The translations under genes were made by a program, and so were the position numbers. 47,879 nt of DNA, taken from contig NZ_AXAL01000037.1 in assembly GCF_000472785.1 (NCBI RefSeq), positions 133 through 48,011 of the forward strand, read 5' to 3'. This document shows, piece after piece, positions 41,797 to 47,879 of this stretch. Source of the DNA: Mesorhizobium loti CJ3sym. Its GTDB lineage: Bacteria; Pseudomonadota; Alphaproteobacteria; Rhizobiales; Rhizobiaceae. Under the pieces are notes generated by a model. It was not told the origin of the DNA and did no database searches. It was given only the letters and a program-made list of their open reading frames with translations. Position 1 is the first letter of the stretch. Each line of letters begins with the position of its first letter.

Positions 41797-43478
41797 ACGA
41801 CGCGCTAGAGATGTGGGGCGGCGTGGAATGTAGCCATGTCCGCATTCACACGACGGTGCGCGACCAGTTGGAAGAGACCGGTCACCTGAATCGGATCGGC
41901 GATCTTGATTTGATTGCAGGACTCGGCATCCAAACGCTTCGATATCCCGTGCTTTGGGAAACGGTCGAACGCTCAGCTGGCGCTTGCGACTGGACCTGGA
42001 CGGATGCTCGTTTGCAGCGCATCAAAGAATTGGGAATTCGACCGATTGCCGGCCTGATGCATCATGGCAGCGGGCCGTCATGGTCCCAGATCCTCGATCC
42101 TGATTTCCCGGCGCTGTTCGCGCGGTATGCGGGGTTGGTCGCGCAACGCTATCCCTGGATCGAGCTCTACACACCCATCAACGAGCCGCTGACAACGGCC
42201 CGCATCAGCGGTCTTTACGGATTGTGGTATCCACACGGCGCCGACGAGGCGACCTGTCTTCGACTGACAGTAGCGCAATGTCGGGCGACAGCGGTGGCGA
42301 TGAAGGCAATTCGCGCGCACGTTCCGTCAGCCCATTTGGTGCAGACGGAAGACGTCGGACGGGCCTTTGCGACCGAGCGCCTCGCCTATCAGGCGGATCA
42401 TGAAAACGAACGCCGCTGGTTGGCACTGGATCTTCTCGCAGGGCGCGTCGACACCCGACACCCATTTCACGATCGGTTACTGGGTGCAGGGATTGCCAAG
42501 GTGCATCTCGCAGAGTTGCAGGCTGAGCCCTGCCCGCCGGATATCATCGGTGTTGACTACTACCTCACCAGCGACCGGATGCTCGACGAGCGGATCGACC
42601 GCTACCCGAATGAAAAGGCCGGTGGGAACGGCATAGACACCTACATCGATAGCGCTGCCGCACGGTCCATGGACCAACGCGATTCAGGCCTGTTCGACAG
42701 GATCAACGAAGTCTGGAACCGCTATCACCTGCCGATCGTCGTTACAGAATTGCATAATGGTTCGACGCGCGACGAGCAGGTGCGCTGGCTGGTCGAAGGC
42801 TGGCGGTCCGCGCAAGCAGCCAGAGACGATGGTGTCGACGTGCGCGCCGTCACGGCATGGTCGTTGTTCGGCGCTGTCGACTGGAACTCAATGCTGTCGG
42901 CACAAGATGGGTATTACGAAAGCGGAGCGTATGACACACGGGCCGGAATACCCCGGCCAACGGCGGTTGCGCATGCGATCGCAGATCTGGTCAGGACCGG
43001 GCGCGTCGATCATCCTATGTTGGATCGTCCAGGCTGGTGGCGGGATGATCGCGTTCTTTGCGAGCGCGGGAGGCATCTGCTGCTGTTGGGATTCGGACGT
43101 ATGATCTCGGCAATGCAGGAGTGTTGTGCCAGCCGCCGGTTGGCGACCCGTTCGGCACCGCCGCATGCAAATCGGCCGTCCGCGATCGACGATCAAGCTT
43201 GGGCGACAATTCGAGTTGCTCCATCAGATCGTGGAGGCTCGTCAGCGACCATCCTCTGCCGGTTTCCGGATGGTGGTGATTTGCAGCTGCGGTATGCCCA
43301 GCGGTGTCCCGCTGTCGAGGTGGCGAATGCAGTTCTTGATCTGGTCATTGATGGTCAGCGCGGTGCATTTGAAATCTTGCGAACCCGGCCAGGCAATCAA
43401 TACGAAGTGGCTCCGCTGCCCGAGGCAAACCGCTCCAACGTTTGGTATGGTTTCGAGGAAACCAGCGACGTAGCGTAG
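41793..43478 (+). CDS. GH1-family glycosidase with a decayed RmlD-like C-terminus
   Basis: 561 residues; its ATG overlaps the glf stop. Residues 1-410 form a glycoside hydrolase family 1-like barrel: an early RYPVLWETVE, the acid/base NEP in YTPINEPLTTAR and a TELHNGSTRDEQ segment at the nucleophile position. In relatives this barrel is fused to a dTDP-4-dehydrorhamnose reductase (RmlD) domain. Here only pieces of it remain (for example VANAVLDLVIDGQRGAFEI near the end), joined by unfamiliar sequence, so about 200 residues of the reductase have been deleted or shifted. The barrel may still be active. Confidence 0.75.
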   Translation: MNDALEMWGGVECSHVRIHTTVRDQLEETGHLNRIGDLDLIAGLGIQTLRYPVLWETVERSAGACDWTWTDARLQRIKELGIRPIAGLMHHGSGPSWSQILDPDFPALFARYAGLVAQRYPWIELYTPINEPLTTARISGLYGLWYPHGADEATCLRLTVAQCRATAVAMKAIRAHVPSAHLVQTEDVGRAFATERLAYQADHENERRWLALDLLAGRVDTRHPFHDRLLGAGIAKVHLAELQAEPCPPDIIGVDYYLTSDRMLDERIDRYPNEKAGGNGIDTYIDSAAARSMDQRDSGLFDRINEVWNRYHLPIVVTELHNGSTRDEQVRWLVEGWRSAQAARDDGVDVRAVTAWSLFGAVDWNSMLSAQDGYYESGAYDTRAGIPRPTAVAHAIADLVRTGRVDHPMLDRPGWWRDDRVLCERGRHLLLLGFGRMISAMQECCASRRLATRSAPPHANRPSAIDDQAWATIRVAPSDRGGSSATILCRFPDGGDLQLRYAQRCPAVEVANAVLDLVIDGQRGAFEILRTRPGNQYEVAPLPEANRSNVWYGFEETSDVA

Positions 43479-43588
43479 GGCAAACATTCAACATTCCCTC
43501 ATGGCGCACAGCACCGCCACACCACGGTTTGCGCTTCGGTCAATGCCGCATCGGCGGCCGATGGAATTTTCGCCATGAACCGGTACTC

Positions 43589-44098
43589 TCAGCCCCGTGG
43601 CTTCTGCATTGCGTACCGTCGACAATGCTCGAGATAGGCAAGCTCGTGAACGGAGAGCAGCTCGACCACGCTCGACCAGAGCCAGGATGGCGCATTCAAA
43701 TCTCCATGACGTGCTCTCAAAAGCTCGGCTCGCCACGTATTCCAGGTCGAGGCCTGCATTTGGCGGCCATGCGCGATCCCCAGCACACCGCCGAGATAAC
43801 GCGCGATAGGCTCCGTCTCAAAAGCCGTGAGCTGCTCGATCTCGATCTTAAGATCTTGTGGCATGACTTCGCGGACAAAGACGGATCTCCCCAACAGGCT
43901 CGACGACACCATTCGATCGCCGAGATGTTGCGACAAGGCCCTCGCGCCTGCCACCACGCGATCGCCATGACGGCGAGGCATAGTCGCCCGTCGCCGCGAC
44001 GGCGCGGCCGCAGCCGAGGCTTCCTTGATTTCCACCAATGCCGCCTGATGTCGCTTGCCACGCAAAAGCACGGCATAGCCCTGACTCGATAATTCCAA
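43589..44098 (-). pseudogene. DUF2252 protein, C-terminal remnant
   Basis: 169 codons begin at QGYAVLLRGKRHQAALVEIKEA and include VFVREVMPQDLKIEIEQL and YLGGVLGIAHGRQM, the C-terminal half of DUF2252 (kinase-like fold) proteins, which normally run to about 400 residues. The N-terminal half is absent; a differently framed stretch upstream (to about 44226) is possibly related. There is no good start. The protein's function is unknown even when intact. Confidence 0.65.
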
Positions 44099-44265
44099 TT
44101 CGTGACATTTCGACTCTCGGTAAAGTGGACTTTGATCGCCGGGTTCAGAACCAGCATCTGGTCAGCAAATTCACCATGACGGCGAAGTTCGTCCATCCTC
44201 GGCAACGTACGGAAACGACCTTCCATTTGTCGTTATTGGCGATATCGCTTTATTGCAAATCGTCA

Positions 44266-44290
44266 GGAACAAAGACCGCGGGCGCAGATT
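44266..44290 (+). promoter_or_regulatory. RpoE2/EcfG-type promoter for DUF4142-YflT genes
   Basis: GGAAC (44266-44270), N18, TT (44289-44290), with GATT at the -10 position. It ends 39 bp before the ATG at 44330. Confidence 0.55.
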
Positions 44291-44329
44291 AGGTCCACAG
44301 CACATGTGTGCATGGAAAGGACCATCCCT

Positions 44330-45085
44330 ATGAGAACCCGCCTATTACTAGCCTCACTCGCCGCAGCCACAGCCATGACTTTTGCCCTGCCTGCACTCGC
44401 CGCCGACAGCGCGCAGGACTTCGTCAACAAGGCCGCAGCCGGCGGCATGTTCGAGGTCGATTCGAGCAAGGTCGCCGAAGCCAAGGTGCAGGATCAGAGC
44501 ATCAAGGATTTCGCTCACAAGATGATCGACGATCATGGCGCTGCCAACGCCAAGCTGGTGATGATCGCGGGCGAGCAGAAGCTGACGGTTCCCAAGGAAT
44601 TGGACGCCAAGCACAAGGGCGATGTCGACAGCTTGCAGAACGGCAAGGATCCGATCGACGCGCCCTACGTCCAGATGCAGCGCGATGCCCATTCCGAGGC
44701 GGTCAAGTTGTTTGAAAGCTATGCCAAGGACGGCGACAATGCGCGGTTGAAGACGTTCGCGCAAGAGACCCTGCCGATACTCAAGATGCATCAGGAAATG
44801 GTCGAGAAGATCGCTTCCACAACGAATGACCAGTCGGCCACCACGACCTCGACCACACCTGCCGTGGCCACCACCGACAGCACGACCCCGTCGGCTCCCG
44901 TCCCCGGCGCCAACAGCTTCACCGAGGACCAGGCCAAGAGCCGCATTCAGGACGCGGGCTTCGCCGATGTGTCGAAGCTGACCAAGGACGACCAGGGCAT
45001 CTGGCGCGGTCAGGCAACCAAGGCCGGAAAGACCATTTCGGTCGCTCTGGATTATCAGGGCAACGTTGTTGCCGGCACCAACTAA
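44330..45085 (+). CDS. exported DUF4142 protein with a PepSY-like tail
   Basis: 251 residues from ATG 44330, with GGAAAGGA upstream. A Sec signal (MRTRLLLASLAAATAMTFALPALA) precedes a DUF4142 ferritin-like bundle (DFVNKAAAGGMFEVDSSKVAEAK, HKMIDDHGAANAKL, MQRDAHSEAVKLFESYAKDG, LPILKMHQEMVEKI). A Thr/Ser-rich linker then leads to a C-terminal domain (FTEDQAKSRIQDAGFADVSKL, ISVALDYQGNVV) resembling PepSY. It should be periplasmic. It is followed after 25 bp by a YflT-like gene, in an operon. Confidence 0.88.
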   Translation: MRTRLLLASLAAATAMTFALPALAADSAQDFVNKAAAGGMFEVDSSKVAEAKVQDQSIKDFAHKMIDDHGAANAKLVMIAGEQKLTVPKELDAKHKGDVDSLQNGKDPIDAPYVQMQRDAHSEAVKLFESYAKDGDNARLKTFAQETLPILKMHQEMVEKIASTTNDQSATTTSTTPAVATTDSTTPSAPVPGANSFTEDQAKSRIQDAGFADVSKLTKDDQGIWRGQATKAGKTISVALDYQGNVVAGTN

Positions 45086-45110
45086 TCAACCGCGATCAAG
45101 GAGATTACAC

Positions 45111-45713
45111 ATGAAAACCGTAACCGGACTATTCGACAATTATAACGACGCTTCCGATGCCGTTGGCGAACTGGAAGCCTCTGGTATTCCGCATTCCGAC
45201 ATCAGCATTGTCGCCAACAACGCCGATAACAGGCACGACGTTGACAGCTCCAAGGTTGCGGAAGATGCCGCTGGTGGCGCCGGTCTCGGTGCCGTCGTCG
45301 GCGGAGCCGGTGGGCTGCTGACTGGACTTGGCCTGATGGCCATCCCCGGCGTCGGCCCCGTCGTGGCTGCCGGGTGGCTAGCAGCCACCGCGGTCGGCGC
45401 CGTGGGTGGTGCCGTGGTCGGCGGCGCCGCTGGCGGCATCGTCGGCGCGCTTACCGAGTCCGGTGTGTCTGAAACCGATGCACACGTCTACGCGGAGGGT
45501 GTGCGCCGCGGCGGAACGCTTGTCACGGCAAAGGTCGACGACCAGCTGGTGCCGGAGGCCGAAAGGATCCTTGGCCGGACCACCTCCGTGAACCTGGAAC
45601 AGCGGCGCGGCGAATACGAGGCTGACGGCTGGACGGGCTTTGACGCCGACGCGGAGGATTACCGCCCGAACCAAACGGACCGCGATGGCCCTCGGTATGT
45701 GAACCGGGTCTGA
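45111..45713 (+). CDS. general stress protein 17M/YflT-like, Gly-rich membrane segment
   Basis: 200 residues from ATG 45111, with AAGGAGAT upstream. The N-terminus MKTVTGLFDNYNDASDAVGELEASGIPHSDISIV is the YflT/GspM domain of heat-induced stress proteins. A long glycine-rich hydrophobic stretch (about 55-125) then suggests membrane association, followed by the closing GVSETDAHVYAEGVRRGGTLV. It is the second gene of the DUF4142 operon. Confidence 0.85.
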   Translation: MKTVTGLFDNYNDASDAVGELEASGIPHSDISIVANNADNRHDVDSSKVAEDAAGGAGLGAVVGGAGGLLTGLGLMAIPGVGPVVAAGWLAATAVGAVGGAVVGGAAGGIVGALTESGVSETDAHVYAEGVRRGGTLVTAKVDDQLVPEAERILGRTTSVNLEQRRGEYEADGWTGFDADAEDYRPNQTDRDGPRYVNRV

Positions 45714-45726
45714 TCGACAGGGGCCT

Positions 45727-45743
45727 CGCTGCGACAGGCAGCG
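45727..45743. terminator. weak hairpin between convergent genes
   Basis: CGCTGC (45727-45732) pairs with GCAGCG (45738-45743). It sits just after the YflT-like stop and before the convergent esterase stop. There is no T-run. Confidence 0.35.
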
Positions 45744-45775
45744 GGGTCCTCTCCCGAGGAGTTCGAGTTCACCGG

Positions 45776-46942
45776 TTAGCGCATCAAGCCGGCTGCGCGG
45801 AGTGCATCTTCAATCACCTTGCCAATGCCTGTCGCAGAGGCGCGTGAGCCATCAGGATGCGATTGTTCCGCAGCTTCGCCACGTACTGGCCTCGACTTTT
45901 CCTGCGAAACATATGTGCGCAAAGCGGTGTCTGAAGCGGGATGGGCAAAGGCGGGCTCAGACTTCGCCCGATTCTCAGCATCCCGGCTTATTAGATCCCA
46001 AAAGGCCGCAATGCGGCGTGTCGACGATATTCCGGCGTCGAGCATGAACGGCGCGGCATGCCCCAGGGCGTCATCACCGACGGTCTTCACAGGGATGCCA
46101 TGGCCCATGCCGGCAATGGTGTATTTCTCGATCACCGCATGGCCATCGGCGTCGCGCCAGACCTGCCGCGTTTGGCCATCGATGGTCTCTTTTCGAGCCG
46201 GGCTTGCTGCGATGCGATGAACGCCCTGCCATTGGGCAACAAGGGCGTCCGCATTTTCAGGCGCCACCGTATGGTCGGCCGTGCCTTGCCAGATCGAAAT
46301 CTTCGGCCAAGGCCCCTTGCGCAGCGACGCCTGCGCCAGGCGTCGCTGGAGTTCCGGCTCGGAGGGGCCGCCATGGCCACGCATGCGATCGAAGGCTTCC
46401 GGGATTGTCGATGCGCTGCCATAGGCAAGACCGGCAATGACCGCGCCGCCGGCGAACACCTCTGGATATGTTGCCAACATTACTGCTGCCATGGCGCCAC
46501 CGGCGGAAAGGCCGGTGACGAAAACGCGCCGTCGGTCCAGGCCATGTTTTGTGACCATGGCTTCGATCATCTGGCGAATGGAGAGCGCCTCACCGCGATC
46601 GCGGGTGACATCCTCGGGCACGAACCAGTTGAAGCAAAGGTTGGCATTGTTGGTGCGCCGCTGTTCCGGCAGCAATACCGCAAATCCTTCCTCTTCTGCC
46701 AGACGCGACCAGCCAGACCCGTGATCATAACCGGCCGCCGTCTGCGTGCAGCCGTGCAGGACGACCACCAGCGCTGCTCCGCGCGGCAAGTTTTCAGGAA
46801 CAAAGAAGCGTGCCCGCAAGGCGCCTGGATTGGACCCGAACGCGGCGAGGTCGGACAGGCTGTCGAGATGGCCCGGTTGGGAAAATGCCGGTCGGCTCCG
46901 CAGGGCCGAAAGACGAGCGATCGTATCTGAGATGTTGCGCAA
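45776..46942 (-). CDS. PHB-depolymerase-family esterase
   Basis: 388 residues from TTG 46942, preceded by AGGATCTCGAT; an in-frame TAG lies just upstream. The esterase-PHB domain has VVLHGCTQTAAGYDHGSGW, the nucleophile elbow TGLSAGGAM, QGTADHTVAPENAD (Asp) and GMGHGIPV (His). No clear signal peptide is present, so it is either cytoplasmic or exported by another route. Intracellular polyhydroxybutyrate or other ester polymers are likely substrates. Confidence 0.88.
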   Translation of the reverse strand: MRNISDTIARLSALRSRPAFSQPGHLDSLSDLAAFGSNPGALRARFFVPENLPRGAALVVVLHGCTQTAAGYDHGSGWSRLAEEEGFAVLLPEQRRTNNANLCFNWFVPEDVTRDRGEALSIRQMIEAMVTKHGLDRRRVFVTGLSAGGAMAAVMLATYPEVFAGGAVIAGLAYGSASTIPEAFDRMRGHGGPSEPELQRRLAQASLRKGPWPKISIWQGTADHTVAPENADALVAQWQGVHRIAASPARKETIDGQTRQVWRDADGHAVIEKYTIAGMGHGIPVKTVGDDALGHAAPFMLDAGISSTRRIAAFWDLISRDAENRAKSEPAFAHPASDTALRTYVSQEKSRPVRGEAAEQSHPDGSRASATGIGKVIEDALRAAGLMR

Positions 46943-47388
46943 ATCGAGATCCTAGACCGCCGGAATGGCGGAAGCCTGAGCACAATGCACTGGAAGCAAA
47001 ATCGTTGCTGCACTGCACAATAACAAGCTTACCCAAGGTCACTGATCGCAAAGCTACAAGGACGAGCATCGATACGTGATAGGCTGGTTCTTTGCCCAGC
47101 CGCATGGACATCCGATGGTATCAACACCTATCCAATCGAGATTGCGTAAAGCCACGGCCGGAAATCATCCCGCTGTCGGATCGAGCGAGCCTGCCCCCTT
47201 GGTCGCCTCGCATGCACCATCTGGAGGCTGACCTGCAACCCTTGGGTTGCCTTTGCCGACACCCTTGCCTCTGAAGTGTGATTTCAGCCGACCCATGATG
47301 CATGGCCTCTTGTACGTCGTGGAAGGCTCGCAGCTTTCCGAATAGTGCTTCCGGGCTGGGCTTTATTCCAGGTTTGCGACCCAACCAT
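46943..47388. other. intergenic region, no gene seen
   Basis: Only short antisense or low-complexity frames are present. The right edge holds a GGAAC-N18-TT promoter. Confidence 0.45.
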
Positions 47389-47413
47389 GGAACGGTCTCC
47401 GAATGCGCAAGTT
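47389..47413 (+). promoter_or_regulatory. RpoE2/EcfG-type promoter for the amidohydrolase
   Basis: GGAAC (47389-47393), N18, TT (47412-47413; AAGTT). It ends 23 bp before the ATG at 47437. Confidence 0.6.
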
Positions 47414-47436
47414 GTCGCGCAGACGGAGAGCTGACA

Positions 47437-47879
47437 ATGATCATCGACGCCCATCTTCACACGTCCGGGAGGGAAAAGTCCCGGGAGGTTTTGCAAGCCC
47501 TCGATGATGCCGGCGTGGATATTGCATTTCTTTTAGCGCCGTTTCTGACTGATCCATATTCGCTCGACGACCGGAACTCCCTGAAGGAGGGAAACAAGTA
47601 TCTGTCGCGGCTCATCGAGGGTCATTCCGATCGGTTGCTGGGGTTCGCTGTCGTGAACCCGCTTCACCCCCAGGCCGCCGAGGATCTTGAAGAAGCCGCC
47701 GGGCTGCCGGGGATTCGTGGCCTGAAGATGGTGCCAACCGGCTGGTTCCCGTACGACGACTGTGCCCATCGCGTGTACGAGGTTGCGGCGCGCTTCGACC
47801 TGCCAGTGCTCTTTCACAGCGGCATCTTCATCGACGGAAGGTCCGGTAGATTTTGCCGGCCGGCCTTCTACGAAGCTAT
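47437..47879 (+). CDS. amidohydrolase-family protein, N-terminal part (3' end outside the window)
   Basis: The frame is open from ATG 47437 to the window edge (147 codons). MIIDAHLHTSGREKS carries the HxH metal site (His6, His8) of the amidohydrolase-2 (TIM-barrel) superfamily. LLGFAVVNPLHPQAAEDLEEA, GLKMVPTGWFPYDD and FDLPVLFHSG (a further His ligand) follow in the usual order. ACMSD/decarboxylase-like relatives act on aromatic or small amide substrates. CGGAGAG precedes the start. The C-terminal metal ligands lie outside the window. Confidence 0.88.
   Translation, partial: MIIDAHLHTSGREKSREVLQALDDAGVDIAFLLAPFLTDPYSLDDRNSLKEGNKYLSRLIEGHSDRLLGFAVVNPLHPQAAEDLEEAAGLPGIRGLKMVPTGWFPYDDCAHRVYEVAARFDLPVLFHSGIFIDGRSGRFCRPAFYEA

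Noticed and set aside
1..47879. CRISPR array or direct-repeat cluster
   Set aside because: No regularly spaced repeats were seen on either strand.

Overview
The window is GC-rich and looks like chromosomal accessory DNA of a rhizobial alphaproteobacterium, most like Mesorhizobium or a close relative. Supporting signs are the rhizobial tra module (traBFA and traCDG flanking an oriT of Ti-plasmid type), an imuA-imuB-dnaE2 cassette behind an alphaproteobacterial LexA box (GTTC-N7-GTTC), and many small stress genes preceded by boxes of the RpoE2/EcfG type (GGAAC-N18-TT). The species call is inference; no rRNA or other marker gene is present.

Layout. 1-384: end of a UDP-glucose dehydrogenase. 0.8-3.8 kb: a shortened RidA-like gene, a cysteine-less carboxymuconolactone-decarboxylase-like protein, and an exported alpha/beta hydrolase divergent from a LysR regulator with nested operator-like palindromes. 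4-5.3 kb: a tRNA-like sequence (anticodon TCT, short T arm) followed by a GSU2403-type nucleotidyltransferase bracketed by TTTCAGCAAT inverted repeats. 5.7-13.4 kb: conjugative DNA-processing genes around oriT. 13.6-17.4 kb: eroded plasmid/ICE cargo (WGR, DUF736, broken ArdC, DUF7007 piece, DUF4336, SRAP stub joined to a transposase tail, broken host-attachment gene). 17.5-21.8 kb: two stress-type operons (PPOX+SDR; PAP2+lipid kinase+metallophosphoesterase). 21.8-23.1 kb: ArsR, a broken SRPBCC gene and a membrane protein. 23.3-27.1 kb: an SbmA/BacA-like ABC transporter and small envelope proteins, including a 25-residue peptide. 27.2-32.7 kb: SOS mutagenesis cassette. 33.4-39.2 kb: small stress proteins, a DUF892 protein, two families of short lipoproteins, a phage portal remnant, a possible sRNA and a beta-propeller glycosidase. 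39.4-43.5 kb: glycosyltransferase, UDP-galactopyranose mutase interrupted by an amber codon, and a GH1 protein with a decayed RmlD tail. 43.6-47.9 kb: DUF2252 remnant, DUF4142, YflT-like protein, PHB-depolymerase-type esterase and the start of an amidohydrolase.

Two themes stand out. First, nine intergenic GGAAC boxes carry TT at exactly N18, most of them just upstream of stress-type genes, which suggests one general-stress regulon spread over 30 kb. Second, the region is rich in freshly or partly broken genes: two in-frame amber codons, one frameshift plus ochre codon, and several truncations. The element at 4-17 kb shows a relaxase, coupling protein and oriT, but no integrase, replication genes or mating-pore genes, so it is mobilisable at best or a remnant.
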